Assembly (NCBI GenBank): GCA_964019165.1
Contig: OZ025279.1
Span: 1,920,501-1,984,500 of the forward strand
Direction: 5' to 3'
DNA length: 64,000 nt
Source of the DNA: Mastigias papua
Lineage: Eukaryota > Cnidaria > Scyphozoa > Rhizostomeae > Mastigiidae
In this document: one piece after another, positions 31,383-46,077 of the stretch
Position numbering within the stretch: position 1 is the first letter of the stretch
Layout: every line of letters starts with the position of its first letter
Program-made: the position numbers and the translations under genes
The notes under the pieces: model-generated
What the model was told of the DNA's origin: nothing
The model's database searches: none
The model's input: the letters and a program-made list of their open reading frames with translations, nothing else

Positions 31383-34300
31383 TCAGTAGATCGATCATAG
31401 GCTGATCTCCTATCTCCTCTGCACAGCCGTTGACCTTCAAAACTCTTATGTGGGCCTAAAACAAATGCATTGTGAAAGATTCAGCCGTAGTGTTAATACA
31501 TGGTTAAGGCACCGCGTGAAATGAATGAATAAACAACATTGTTTCTTCGATGTTTCCTTCTTCTCCAATCAACTGTCCTAGCTGACATTGTTTTGAATTA
31601 GGATAAAGAACGTAAAACAAGTCTGGCTCACGTGCCATGACCATACCGGTTTGTTACCATGAGGGATAGGACTATAAAAAGCAGATCAAAGTCAATTGAT
31701 GCGTTTTTGATCTGTTAATCAAGCAAAATAGACTATCGAGTAGAGACAATTAAACGGTATGTTGACTGCTGAAGCAACGATAACCTGAGAGAGATGAGAC
31801 AAAATACCAAAGTTCCTTTTGTGTATCAATTAGAAGCTTGCAATACCTGGCTCATGCGTAAAAGTAGCAAATAAAATAGCCTCAAAAGTATCTTACTCTA
31901 CACAGATCTGGAAGAAGCGACCCAAAATGCCATCTCTGTGTAATTTTCAACGTGATGAAAACTGCTTGGCCATTTCCTAGAAAACTCTCTAGCTGTGTCT
32001 CCTTCGCAATGTGCACAACTTGATAACAGGCAGTCCAGTGAGAGGGTTGGGTACCACAACGTCAGAGACTCACTTCAAGGTTCTGTGTCAAGGCTTCAGG
32101 GTACCAGCCAACATCTTTTCCAGTGATCTTTTCTTGTGTATAGTTTCCATAAAGCCTGGCAACTTTGGTACATCAAACACAAAAGTTGGTTTTTGAGAAA
32201 AGACGGATCTTTAGGTTTGAACAGTTCTGACCAACGAATGCCCGCCCAAACGAGCAACCTTATTCAACAAGAGCTTATGCTTTGAAAAATAGAAGTTTGT
32301 ACTAGGCATAACAAATGCTCAGCTTCGACCTCAGGTACTATGGAAAAAGTATCAGTATCGCATAAGAGAAGACGCAAATGGGGTTGCAATCGCACAGTAT
32401 ATGAAGTAAACTTATATATTGGTTTGAAGAGAATGAATTCCAGAAAATCTATCAATTAAGTCAACAGGATGCAAAATATAATCTTGAGTTGCTTTTCATT
32501 TAAACTTCACATTTCACCTATTTCTTTTTGTTGAAAGTGTGGATACCAGGCTGAAAGTGTGCATTGTGCAATGGAACTGTGGAAGCAACTTTCCAGAACC
32601 ATTCAAAGGAGAAATCAGAACTTTTCACGGTAATAAATAACTACCAAATGCCATGTACTGACTGGCAATTTGAGTATTGACACACCACGCCAACTTTAAC
32701 GTTATACAGTGTCCAGATAGCTGACGTATTAAGATCAAAGCAATTGCAAAAGCTCACAGAACCATGCTTTTCCTTTCCAGTTATACACTCGAGGATCCTT
32801 TGAAAACATTTTTTAGTAGCTGATGGATGGGCAGTTTATATAATTAAAAATTCTTCATGCACGTAATTCCCTTCAGCAAATAATATTAGAACACTAAGTA
32901 GTAAAATAAATAGATATCTATATTACAGTGATACAAAGCAAATGACTAGGGATGGTAATTTACGACATTGTTTGCAATTTCTCACCTAAAACTTTGCGTT
33001 TTGACCCAATTTTGATTTTGCACATCTCCTAACCAATCTCTATAATATTCAATATTTATTGGGTCTCTACAGAAGCTGGAGTGGCGGATTCTGTGGTAAT
33101 ATTTATTCCAAAGGCATTGTGAACTATGCGTTTCAGTGCAGCATAAAATCCGTTGTAGATATTTACAGAAACAGCTCAATCCACGAGAATCTTCAACATG
33201 CATAATAGTACACATACAAGAACAGGAAATCTTGGATTAACAGCAACGGATAATGAGATATTATGACAAAACCACCCCGAAAAGTGGAAATCATGCGCAA
33301 ATGAAACTTCAAAGAACTAGTGTAACAACAGCAAAACATATTACGACTGTAAGGTTTTTATCTTTAATGATTAGAAACTACAAAACAAACATGACATAAA
33401 CTACAAAAATAAAACTGGAGAGTCACTATCTTTAAAAGATATAAATATTCAATGGAGGACAAATTGAACATAAAAAATATAAGCTTGCTTGTATAAGTAA
33501 GTATCCGAAAGGACCAAAAACGGTGGCCTCAGTGTTATGGGAACAATCTTAATACCTCTACTTTCAAAAGTAAGCACCAGAAAGAGAAATTTCTCAACAA
33601 ACTCAGTAACAAGTTCCAAAGACAAATAAAAAGTACGGAATGAAAAATTCTAATACTTTCCGTCGGCCGTTGTAATTCAAAAGATACATGCAACAGAGGC
33701 GGACTGACTGGTCGGGGAAATCTAAAGCCCGAGTGTTCAATGGGCCTCGGCTCTGATTATGACAAAATTTACGTCACCCTGAAACGGTAACTTCTAAAAG
33801 CGACAATAAAATCATATGAGTTAGTTCTATCGCTTATCTCTTGCTAAAGCAACGCAAAATTTGTCCTCGTGTCACTCCCTTTGACATAATGAAGGGGACC
33901 TGTCCAGTTCATGGACCGTGGGCTCATGAATGTGTCAGTACACCCCTATGTTGCACTATCTCTAAACTAAACCCCATATTATTGTTAAAAATAGACACTC
34001 AACATTGATAACGAAGCAAACCGGAACTGCATAGGACATGCACCGTAATGCCGACGTAAACAATATGATTACTTAATATGATGTAATATCGTTTAATTTA
34101 GTATACGACTTATGCTGTATCATGCTTACTTTTATTCTAGAAGCATTACATAATTATCATCCCATAGGGTATATAAGGGGTTAGGGTTCTGTTACAAGTT
34201 AGTTAATTTCAATGATCTGTATAGCATAGTATATCAGATACTATCGTATTTCTGTCATCGAAACTCTGCTCTCAAGAAAACAACAATTATACCTGCCGAC

Positions 34301-35048
34301 ATTATACTACAGTGAACAACAAGGAACCAGTCAAGCGCATCCTTATCTTACAAACTCTACAAACTTTACAGCTAACTTAAGTTCGATAACCAATCAAATA
34401 ACGCTTAACCTATACTACAACAAATGGCAGCAACTTATAACTATAATAAATGTAAACAAAACAGTCATAAACCTCTGTTTCAACTGGCCTCGTTGTACAG
34501 TGAGATCTAACATCAATACAGTATTAATACTCCCGCTGTACACAAGTGCCAAAATGAGTCTGATGGCTGATTTCAAGAGAATCCTCAGATTTAGCTTCGA
34601 TCTAAATTCAAATCTAGTATTTTGCATATTACGGCAACAGAACGTTTGCTCTAATCTGCAAGCATCCTCAATCCTGGTGCATATTTTACGCATGTTAATA
34701 TCACTTCATTGGTTCTAATAGCTTTTTGCTTCATATTAGCCTATTGTAATGGTAATGAGGTAAATGAGTACCATTTTTACTCGCTTTTACAGTTTGCAGA
34801 CGTAAATGTATATGAAGATACAAAAAAGACATTCGTGCTAGGTGCTACAATAACGGAAGTCACGTGATGCAACACAATTCGCAATGAAAACTTTTGATCA
34901 ATGTTTCAAGAAAACCCTTCATCTTCCCTTAGCCACTATAACTGTGGCTCAAGAACACAAAATATATGAAATTTGGTAGAAGTTTAACAAATAGAAGGCC
35001 TATTATAATACATATACATATATCTCTATACTATTGATTCTTAAAATG
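31383..35048. other. Intergenic: upstream of TUT and downstream of the WH-PHD-SAM gene; no gene seen
   Basis: It should contain the TUT promoter and any 5' UTR exon (a possible acceptor TTTTAG precedes 31456 on the minus strand) and the 3' UTR of the neighbouring gene. I could not place a TATA box or a poly(A) signal with confidence. Short open frames at 32264-32455, 32982-33215 and 34415-34718 lack family motifs. Confidence 0.4.
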
Positions 35049-38000
35049 CTACAATCCAATGAAATCTGTTCTTGACTGCAACTTTGATATGTGCAAATGA
35101 TAAATTTTCAATGCTGGCCCAAGCTTCAGCCTAAGTCCTGTGAGAACATCGTTTCTTGACATCAAAAGCAAAGCCTTTCCATCAACCTCCTAGAAGTAGA
35201 GAATGCTTTCCTGACTAAAAATAGTTTCAAAAGTGTTATTACACGCACGAGAGGAGGAATCCTACGGCAAAACTCAAGAAAATTGCTACACAATTAAGAA
35301 TAGACTTATACCTGCTCTTCAAATAATTTTGATTCCCCTGGAAATCCATGCGACTTTACATAGAAGCAAACATCCGCAACAGACCAATCAGCAACATCAG
35401 GGGGTAATGATCGTAGAATATCTTCCCTCATGAATGAATGAACTTGAAAAAGAGAAAACGAAGAATAGAAGCCACTGAAATACAGGAGTTTATCTATTTA
35501 GCTCCCAGATGCTACATAATACCAAGTTTGCAACGGTGGTGTGCGGAGGAGCTGTGAGTGGAGTATGGCAAATAAATAGTAATAATAATAATAAATCCCA
35601 AATTCTCCATTTCCAGGCAATTACGTACAATTCTATAATACTAATGATCTGCAACATTGGATTTGGATCAAAGGGTGAATTTGCTTAAAAACACTTTCAA
35701 CAAATTCCATAATTTCCTTTGGACATGTACCCAAGCACTCATAAACTGTAGATATGCTTTGCCATCGATCTATTTACATGATTATGTATTGCACTAAGCT
35801 TATTGCGCAGATCACTCACTTTCCCATAAAATCTCTTAATTAAACGTTTTTCAATTTCTTCTCCTCATATTTCTTTCGATGATTTATTGATTACATCTGT
35901 TGTGGTAGGTAGGTTTAACTAGATTAGACCTAGAAGTTTCTCCCGCATACAGGGGCGTAGATTTATAATCAAGTAGCACAGCAAATACCATTCTTGAATA
36001 TATCTTTACTATTGGAAGTTCTCTTTAGCAATGATGATAGATCAAAGCTGAGTTTACTTAAAGGTACTTTCATTTGCTCTATCGTCTCCTTCAGAGAACC
36101 TTGTCTTTTTAGGGACATACTCAGGTGCCTGTATTTGTCAAGGGTTTCTATTTTTCTGTCGTTAAGACATATATCAATGCACTGTCCTTTTAGTTTGGTT
36201 ACTGTTAACGGTTAGGACTTTGGTCTTAGAGTCTCTAAATTTCATTACCTTCTCATTTTAAAATGTCATTGGTGTGATCAAGATACCTCTCCAATTAGAA
36301 AGATCTTTATATGATCTCTTATTCTCAAAGGCTGTTTTTATCACTGTCTTTTATCAAACGTCAATGGGACCTGAGAGAGATTACTTGCTGAAGGGTTTTG
36401 TTTCGTGTATAAATAATGTTAAATATGAAAAATATATATAATTATAAAATCAAATTGAAAAGAAAGACTCACGTTGGTGATATTTCCCTGGAATAATCTG
36501 CACCCCTTGACCAATTCCAAAAGAATTCTGCTTTCCATTGATTGCTTGCCCGTTGATCGGATATAATGTTGCATTTGGTTGGCTCTGAACTATTCCAATG
36601 CTCCCCTGTGATGTCTGAATAACAGGAACACTATGTCGAACGTGTGGTGATGTAGGGGATCGCAGTGCTATCATCGCCTGTCTAAACTGTGGGTTACTCG
36701 TTCTTATTCTCGGTTGCTCATTTTTCTGTCGTGAGTGCAGCATTGGATTAGCTGTCAGGAGAAAAATACAAGCTATAAACGTTCAGTCTACGCCCTCTTT
36801 GTCTATTGTTTACAATTTATCTAGATATAAACAATCCCAGCCAAGGACCCTTACAATACAGCCCCCTTTCAAGGGTGTGCTGTGTTAGGGGTGAGGGGTG
36901 TGACACACCCATTTTTGTAGAAGTTGTTAGTAATTTCTTGATTTGTCTATGATGAACATGGCTTGTCAGTTAATTACAGTGCCTTGATCAAACCTGTCTA
37001 TAAAAATCGTTTGCAACACCCCTTACTCTTAAGTCTTGCAGCATGCCACTGTCTTTATGTAGTTACAATTAAGTCAGAGAGAGTGACAGGTGTGCTAAAT
37101 ATTCATAATAAAGCATATTGCTTTCATGTTTGTTGCAACCTTCACCTCATGAGTCCCCTTGAATACCTGCTATATACAGTAAGAATGTAGAAAACATTTG
37201 GGAGGTGGAGGGACATAGGAGTTGAAAGGCATTTATGCCACACCCTACATTTCATGAGCAATACCCTCAGCACACAACAATTCCACATTAAACTACTATT
37301 ATTACTGCCAGCTGGAAAAGACAAGAAGAATCCTTATATTACACCATATGGTGTTAGAAACTTTATTTATTTCACCAAAAATGAAGGCAGGCACTATGTG
37401 ATTTTACTAGGTCTTGGCTCATAATGCTTTCTTGATAAAGGATATAAGCTAGTATAGCAAGGAGACATTTTAAACAATTGCAAACATTGGGGTAACATGT
37501 CCCCAATGCTCTCCTCCACACTTCCTAAATTTTCCTATATGGTTCTATGCATATGTCCTCCTTGCCACCAGCATTTGTTATCAGAAACTATCACTTATCG
37601 GCTGAGAAATTGAGAGATACATGTATGATATCCACAACTGAGCAACTGCCTCTCTCCACAAGTCCACAATTCAGATTGAATCTGATATCTTAGCATGAGA
37701 AAGTAGAAAGCAATAACTTTTTCGACCATGATTTACCAAGTGAATCAACTAACTTTGTGCAGATTACTCAATTCAGTTTGACTCATACTTTGAACTTTAT
37801 TCTCTTCTTTTTCTGTCTAGACCATTTCATTTAGGGAGAGGGGGGGGGAATACAGAAAAAGTGAGCAGCTATACTTTTAGAACCAGCAGTATTCTGCACT
37901 TCCCAAAACACAAGGAAGCAATGATAGCTGTTGTTATTAACTGTAAGTTATTCACAATATCACAAATGGAGAGTTGCAGGTTGACAGTTGGCTAAATCTC

Positions 38001-41000
38001 TTGACACACACTAAATTCCCTACTACACAGCTAACAGTCTTCAAGTGTCATCTATGACAGTGTCTTCAAGTGTCATCTATAGATATTGCTGATATCATGT
38101 GCACATGCACCAAGTTGACACACCTCTGTTGTCCATTAATTCCCTCTCTATCATTCATTGTGTATATCTCTGTTCAAGTAGTCTAACCAGAATAGCTTAT
38201 GGGTGGATATTGACATTCCAATGCAAAGGTCAGATTCTGTTATCACTAAAAGCTAACATTATGAGTCTTTAAATCTTGAAACAAAACTTGAAAAATCAAA
38301 CCTGGTCGTATCTGTGACATCCTCTGCAGATGAACCATTGTAGGAGGTCCACTAGTTGTAATGGCAGGACTGACAGAGACATTTTGGTTACTTGTTCTAC
38401 TACTACTAGCCGTAGTAACAATATTGATGATATCATCTTCATCAATGATGAAAACTTCACCATTGGCATTTTGCACTTGCTTAACTGTACACATGTTGCA
38501 CATCCATTTCCCTAAAAGAGAATTAACCCAATGCAGCAACATAAATGTCAAAAACATAATGCTAGACAGTACTATGATACCTGAATTAATTATAAGCATC
38601 CACTTACTCTTGTGATTGGTGTAAACCAGACCTGTAAACCTAAGATTTTCAAATCTGGAGATTTTAAATTTTTCCCTAAGAAGAACAGGGAGATTTGGCC
38701 AAAATGGGAGATCACTGCAATTTATTAAAAGTATAAAAATACCTGTAAAACATTATGCTAAGCAAATAGATAATGACAAAATAATCATGAATAGTATCTT
38801 TATAATGTCACAACATTCAGTAAAGAATCTCCAGCGTATGTAGAAACTCAATTGTAAACTGAGCAAATGTCATAAAAGATCAAAAATAGGATAAGATTAT
38901 GGAAAAATTCAACCAGAGGGAAATTTTAAAAAATTAGGAGACTGGGAAAAGGCATTCAAATCCTGAAGCCTCCTGGCTAAACCAGGAGAGTTGACACATT
39001 TGATGAACAATTTGCATGAAAGTTGCCTCAGTCCTCATCTCAACTGCATAACAATTTCAGCCCTACTTTCATGGGCCTATTTACCTGAAGGCATCTGATC
39101 TAGTTTTGGAGTGTGGCAAGTCATATGGAATCCTTTGTCACATGCATCACAGAACAGCATTGAATCCTTGGAAGGTACAAACACCCATAAAAAATAAGTA
39201 AAAAAGCAATGCACTCCTAAACAGCCAATATCAAAAGATCTCTCCTAACATGGTCATATTTCATAAATTGAGATGCTAAATGTTGGAGTATTCTTCAGAG
39301 ACATAGCATTTTGGACAGTGGAGTGGCCAACAAGTGAGCAATAGGTATTCCTCTCATAATATACAAACTCACTTCCTATGCAAATTCATTTTACTTCCTG
39401 AAATGATATTCATAACTTCTACTTACATTCTACTTACTTACATGATTTGCATGGCAATATACAACTTAATTGCAAACTACACTCAATATAATTTGAATAA
39501 GAATTCCAATATGCACAACACAAAACAGGCTTTCCTCTCATCTGAAACAACAGATCACAACTTACTGGTTCACTTGTTCCATCACAAATTGTGCAAGCTT
39601 TACAGTCAATACATTGCCAAGAATCATCACTTCTTATCTGTTCAACTAATTCTGGTGAATAGTTCAAACATGATGGATGTGCTAGTAAAAGGAAGTAATC
39701 TTATTGATTAACCAATTTTTGCCATCTTAAGTACTCACAAGATAATAGTTGCCAAGTTTTGATTATTAACATGATATAGATGGGCATGGCCATGGGATGG
39801 AGTCACAGGGATGGGGTTCACACCACCCTGCTGGGCAGTTATTACAGAAATCATCATCACATATTAACATACAACAAACAACAAAATAGATCAGAATGAT
39901 TGGCTCTAAGAATGATCAGCTTTGAATAAGGAATTCATGAAGAACAAATAGTGTGTGAATTGCCAAGTTCCAGTATACTTTGAGCTAGACAGCTGTGGGA
40001 TGTTATTCAAAATGCATGAAATGCTGGAGACTTTATAACATTTTGCAATTGTTGGAGGTTGGCTAGAGATAACACTGAAATGCTGGAGTCTCCTGCAGAA
40101 TATGGGAGAACTATGCAAGGCTACATACTGTGCAATATTAAGAAAATCATTACAAGAAAACCAAAAAGTGGATCATAAAAGCATTGCAGATACTACTCAG
40201 TCATAAGGACTGAGAACTACTTCCCAAGTAGCCTACATCTTTTGATGTTTTACAAAAATATGAGGACAAAGCTGAAGTTCTCTTTGAACCTCTATCAACT
40301 GCTGCGTTATTTATAAAACTGCTGAGCAACTTCCATTCATGATCAAAAGACCTTGCTATACAAAAAAGTCCTTGAACATGACCTGTTTGTCATAACAAAA
40401 TTACTGCAAAATCATTGCAAAATATTGCAAAATATTGCAAAAAAACTTCCTTATAGGTCAATAGGTTTCTTTAGGATTCTTCATCCCATTGGCTACATGA
40501 TAACAAAGCATCAACAATCATAGTACTACCCACTCCTGCACTAAGAGACTTTACTTTGGAAAATTACCTTTGTTTCCACAGTCTTTGCAAATCAACAGTT
40601 CTTCAGGATCTCCAAATGGATTTCTGTCAGCATTTTGTTGACAATAATCACACAGTAGGTCATCTATTCCATCATCAAAATTATCTTCCATTACTTCCTC
40701 ATCACCACCCTGTTTAACATGAGCTACATAGTATAGATATAAAGCTAGGTACCAACATTAATATATCCTACGTGCAAAGCTTTACCCTTCAAAACCCATT
40801 AAAATGTACTCTCTACTATCGAGTATCACCATCATTGTCATCATCACCATCAGCCATTCACGCTACTGCTGGCCAATGGTTTCTCCAACATCCATCAAAT
40901 ACACTTTCCTATCGTTTCTGGAACAACTATTATACTTTAAGATTGTATCAGCTGACGACAACATCTCCCCTTGAACCTTCATAACTAAACAGTTATAGAT

Positions 41001-43182
41001 AATGCATATAGTAAATGACCACCCACTGCATTTATTGTAGACCATTGATGCCATGGTATTTATTTTCAGTGTCTGCTGCCTCATGGGGAGTGCTTACAAT
41101 ATCTTGCTTAGGAATGATAATATGAATGATTTTCAATTATTCAAATATGTCTTCCTCATAACATACAAACAAACCAAACCACAAAATGTGTTGGTTGAAT
41201 GATTCATCTTATTTGCTGTTGCAGGGCCTATAAAATGTGAGCTAGACATGTTATTCCTGCCAAATATTTGAATGTCCACATTAAACTGGGAGTTTTGAAT
41301 GAATAAAACATATAATGAACCTCCTCATTTTGAAATGAGTTTTGATGATTTTAAATTTGTGAAGTGACCAGTTTAACATACTTAAATCAATGAATAGAAA
41401 GAGTGCATTTCTACAATAAAAATAGCATTTTTCTGTGTTAAACTTAATAACTGCAACTGCATAATTATCATTAGTTCAAATAAGTGCTCTTTCTTGTGAA
41501 AAGGGAGTACACATTTAGACCAGGGCACTTGCTACAAAATGCTCTTCTACTCAGGGTGGAGGAAGGTGATTATATAAGGTCATTTGCAGTACATCAAACA
41601 ACTGACAAACTGACAGCATATTGAAGTATCTCCCTCCCATAAAATTTTCCTAATAATTTGATACAACAAAAGGATCTTTTCTAAACTTTAGAGATACATA
41701 CACATACAAATTTACTTTAGCTCACACTGATTTTCTAATGGAAAGCTACTTCAACTCAGCTTGTCATTCACTCAGAATATCATGCAGGGTTTGGGTAAAA
41801 CAGCATATAAGTAGTAATTCAATAAGTATTAAGCACCATATCTCTCTTTCAAGGCAAATTTGTAATCTAAGTAATATTTTGATACTAATCAAATCTTGCA
41901 TGGCAGGCAAACAAACAGAAGTACCATAAATCCTGAAACTAGCCCCCTGTGGGGTTGACTTATATTTAAATACTTTTTGGTGGTGGCTTATTAGAGGGGA
42001 GGGCTTATTTGAGTAGGGGGCCAATAAAAGTAGTTGACACATATTGCATGAAAAGTTAATCGTCCAAAAAGCTCACAACTAAGTCTTCCTACTCTCCTAG
42101 AATACAAAAACATATTGCAATTTGCCAACAAAAATGGCAAATGTTACTATTTGTTAGCAGACTTTTTGTCTGGGAGGGTGTGACACTCCCGCACCTAATT
42201 GTAAGAACGGTCCTGATTCCTGAACGCATCTGATGATAGCTACGTCAAAATAACACTTGAGATATTCCCGCCACTACTCAAAGTGGCGGGCCAATGACAT
42301 CACTAGTCCCCAGTTCCTATCACTATTCAACAACATAAGATTTGCGATCATAAACATTAGGCCAGGCCGCTCGATGAATGGTTAAGGTCACATTGTCTGA
42401 AATCCAATACAAAATTAACAGATATAGTAATCCATTATTTAACATCAAAGCATGACTTAGTTCTTCATCTAATATTCACTAATATTTCATTTGAAACCAC
42501 CTGGACAAGCACTTCGACGGAAGAAATAAACTACAAGAGAAAAAGTGTGGCCCGCGGACGGACACAAAGCCACTAAATTTTAATTCATTTGAAAAAGTTA
42601 AGAGCAATCAAAGACATATTTTGATTTTGTGACGTCACTCTTTCTGATGTACTTGGAATATAAACTATTTCCCAAAATTAACTACAAACCTACCTCGAGA
42701 TTTTCATTGGTCGGCTGTTGGCCTAGCTTGTAACAGCCATTACCGGCTTTGATAAACCTTCCTTCCTCTATTCCATCTCTTAAAGCTGATCGCAGCCTTA
42801 CCCGGAGACTAAGAATTGAGCAAGTAGATGGCCAGTGTGTAGAGAAATATCGCTCTATCGCGTTCAAATTCACTCCGACACCATTTGGGTCTAAATCTAG
42901 CAAGCTTTTGGTGATCCTCTTGGCGATCTTAAAATATCGAGCGTGAGCCTTTGCAGCTCCAGCTTTTTCATCTGCGACAATACGATATGACACTGCACCC
43001 TTGAACGGCCTACGAGCAACAATTCCTTTTTCGCAAAGCATGTCAAGCCATTTTTCTGTCTCTTTTGGCTCAACGCTATGTATCCTTTGCATAGTCTTAC
43101 AAATGCGATCGAGATCTGGTCTGGCTTTTCTCGAACGCACTAAAGAGATTGTTTCCATAATCAATTTACTTTTATCGCCCAT
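35049..43182 (-). CDS. SAMD1/KAT6-like chromatin protein: winged helix, H15, double PHD finger, SAM; 8 exons, 529 aa
   Basis: Probable nuclear chromatin reader. Exons: 43182-42694, 40709-40568, 39681-39566, 39166-39085, 38511-38302, 36751-36473, 35442-35312, 35189-35049; all phases join and TAG ends exon 8. Residues about 5-70 form a SAMD1/KAT6-type winged helix ([22 protein letters not shown]), a fold known to bind unmethylated CpG DNA in SAMD1 and KAT6A. About 80-155 form an H15 linker-histone-like module. A tandem PHD finger follows: PHD1 with C183, C186, C204, C207, H212, C215, C234, C237, and PHD2 with C240, C243, C255, C258, H263, C266, C281, C284, laid out as in KAT6 and DPF proteins that read acylated histone H3. 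Residues about 300-440 are disordered. A SAM domain ([16 protein letters not shown], then [10 protein letters not shown]) fills about 458-525. No MYST acetyltransferase domain is present, so this is not a full KAT6; it is closer to SAMD1 with PHD fingers added. Confidence 0.9.
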
Positions 43183-46035
43183 GTTTTACTGACTTATTTC
43201 TTTAATACCAACGAACTAGGGCCCTTCAAAATGAACTGAAATTCCGGAGACACATTCGTCCGACCTAGAAGCTGCACATTTGCATAGTCTTTCCACTTGC
43301 CGCAAAAGCATGATATGTAGACAGGCGAGAGGCGAGAAAGGGGGTAATGTGGTGAATGAACCAATGATAAACCATCGAGGATAAACAAGAAAGCTTTGAG
43401 TTGTAGCTAGAAAGTACTACCTAGCATATTATTGTCCTAGCTACTTACAAAGACTGGCATATTAATGTACAAACTGATCTGTCAGTCTTAAGCGTAACGT
43501 TAGAAGAATACCGTAAAAGAAATCATTCCCCCGTGATATTTCCGATAGACGCCTTCGTGAGAACAATTAAGACGCTCAAAATGTGAAAACCGTGCGCTGT
43601 GCTTTACAGGGATTTTAAGGTCGTAGAAACAGCATTTTAGCGAAAATCTCTCTTCTACCAAACTAAATGCGCTCTGACACACTTAGATTCTCATTCGATA
43701 TTGCAAACCGCTTCTCTTGATCGCCTGAAATTCGCTGGTAAATGGTGAGTACCTTTGTGGCTTGAAGCGACATCTTGTTTCGGGTTTTCCTAGCGAAACG
43801 TCACTTCCTTTTGCGATTCGCTAGCATGGACCGACTGCGCCCGTGTTCGCGAGACATCTTGGCTACAAGAACTCGCTATTGTAACTATCTCGCGACAGCA
43901 ATAACCAAGACGCAAGTATTCCAAGAATCATCCGCAAACATATATGCGTACAAGCGTCCATCCTAGAAACAGTTATCAGTGTGATAAAAGACGCAAAAAG
44001 AGAAGAGAGAGGTAGAGAGATTAGTAACCAAAAGGTTCTCCAGCTTAAAAGCAACATATACTGTAGCCCATTAGCCAAAACAAGGTCAGGTTTTGAAGTT
44101 GTTTTAGCGCTCCTAACTGTGAAAGCATGAACTCGGCGGAGGAAGTTGACACCGCCACTTTCTTCTCCTAGTGATCTTGTTACAAGATTATCAACCAAAG
44201 TAAAAAAAAACAAGCGCAAAGTAACGGGAGGAGGATTTCCCTGGAGAAGAGCCACTGTCACCTGGATGAGTCTGTGGAAGTTACATGATTCTCCTAGCAA
44301 CACTAAGATTGCGAGCAATCGGAGTGATTGATCCAAGTTGCTATCCCTTAAGAGCAGTGTACCTTAGAGATTCAAACCTAACTCTCATTTATTCGTTTTA
44401 TCTGAGTGAAGAGTAAAACTCTCATTTCTTCTGAGTAAAGAGTAGAAAAGAAAGTAAATTGAAAGCAACGTGTCCGTTACACGTGATCTAAAACACCAAA
44501 GGAAGTCCGGCAGAACAGAAACGCTACGGTGCGGTAGAATCCACTTCAGTTGCCACAAATCTTCGGCGGCGTTTATTCATGGCAGATTCGATACAAGATT
44601 GAAGCAACCAAATAGGGGCAAACTGTGCCAGAGTTACTCTGTCATGGTGCCAGTATGAGGTGTGGAGTCAATTATGGCGGTGTCAGATTTTAGCAGAATC
44701 AAGTAATGGTGGTGCTGTTTTACGGAAGAAGTAGTTACCCAAAGACAATATCCGCAAAGTTACTGCAGCGCGGGACAGCCTGCTGCTCTGTTACCTATTC
44801 TACATCTTTACACTGCATATATACTCATCAATTCAAAACATTCACATAAATTACAAAATTTCGCTCAGCAACGAGCTTTATATTGTGACACTAGATGTTT
44901 TTGAGAACTTTATAGATCGTGTATAAGTAAGGAATGCTTATCCCCCAGTAAACTCATTATTGTGAAGAGCTAGAGTGCAAACAGACGCGTCAGAACCTGA
45001 AGTTCAAAAGCGTTTTTAGCAAACGCATAGTTCTTGGAAGAAAATAAAACAGATATCGTTAAAAAGATCTACAGAATACTGTGGAGGCCTCCATATTTAA
45101 TTGGCCATAGAAAACGAACCCTTGGGGTGATTAGAATGGCTAATGTACTCCACTTAAAACTCTCCTTCAAATGAATCTGCGACTAATAGATTTCATGTCG
45201 AGAAGTGTAGAGGAAGGTAGAGCTGGCAAGTGGTTAAGCGACATCAGAGTCCGGTAGCCGCGAAGACTGACAGTCTTGTCCTAGGTCCGGAAAACTGATT
45301 ATCATCAGGACTAAATCAAGAGTAAGCAACAAACATGCTGAAAAGCTGGTAAGCACGACTACCTGTGTCAATAATCAAATGCAGTGGATTTTCTCCAGTT
45401 GGTGAAGAAGAATTACACTATTTTTAAAGAACCGCTTTACGAAGCATACAAGTAGAAGGCCAAAAAGCTAAGAAACTTGTATTACTAACGACAAGAATTC
45501 CAAAGGAACTTTTCAGTTTCAAATACTTTTACCGCTGCAAACAATCGAGAATTAGGAAACCAAATTCGCATGAAATGTGCGCAACTCATGTAGCAGTATT
45601 TCATAGAAAGATTTATGCTGAAACCTATAGAATCGATAGTATCCTGTCTCAATACTTAGCATGTGTAATGTCGATATAGTATGAAGTGTGCAATTAAAAC
45701 TAAGAAACTATTAAGGAACTTTAGTGCTATAGTGTTTTTCTATAAGAATATTAAAATCCAACACAATTTTTGCACTACAATGTACCATCTATGTCAGGAA
45801 ATTTCAGTCTTCGATTAATGCATTTTGCCATCACTCCATTTGCTTTGGTCAGTGGCTGAGAAGGCCTTATAATAAAAACCACGAGCCATAAAAGGTGGAA
45901 ATTATCCTATGTGGGATGGCTTCCCAGTTAATATTACAAACAGCTCTACAATAATTACTTTCATAAGAACAATTCAAAGAGTTCCATCGCAACCAACATT
46001 CCTTCCGGAGCATGATCCCTAGGAAAACCAGCAGT
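43183..46035. other. Intergenic: upstream flank of the WH-PHD-SAM gene; no gene seen
   Basis: Must hold that gene's promoter, but no clear core element can be placed. A 157-codon minus-strand open frame (44336-43863) with a hydrophobic start and 62-codon plus-strand frames nearby have no recognisable family and no splice support. Confidence 0.4.
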
Positions 46036-46043
46036 TTATCTAT

Positions 46044-46074
<31 letters not shown>

Positions 46075-46077
46075 TTC
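46036..46077. repeat. (TTTA)n microsatellite
   Basis: About ten TTTA/TATT units in tandem, giving Tyr-Leu-Phe-Ile artefact translation. Confidence 0.95.

Noticed and set aside
35049..43182. Calling the gene KAT6A/B
   Set aside because: No MYST acetyltransferase exon is present and the protein ends with a SAM domain and a stop.
43863..44336. 157-codon minus-strand frame with a hydrophobic start
   Set aside because: No recognisable domain, no splice or promoter context, and overlapping plus-strand frames of similar quality.
45219..45300. Possible tRNA-like element (TGGCAAGTGGTTAAGCG)
   Set aside because: Box A is plausible but no acceptable box B or acceptor stem follows.
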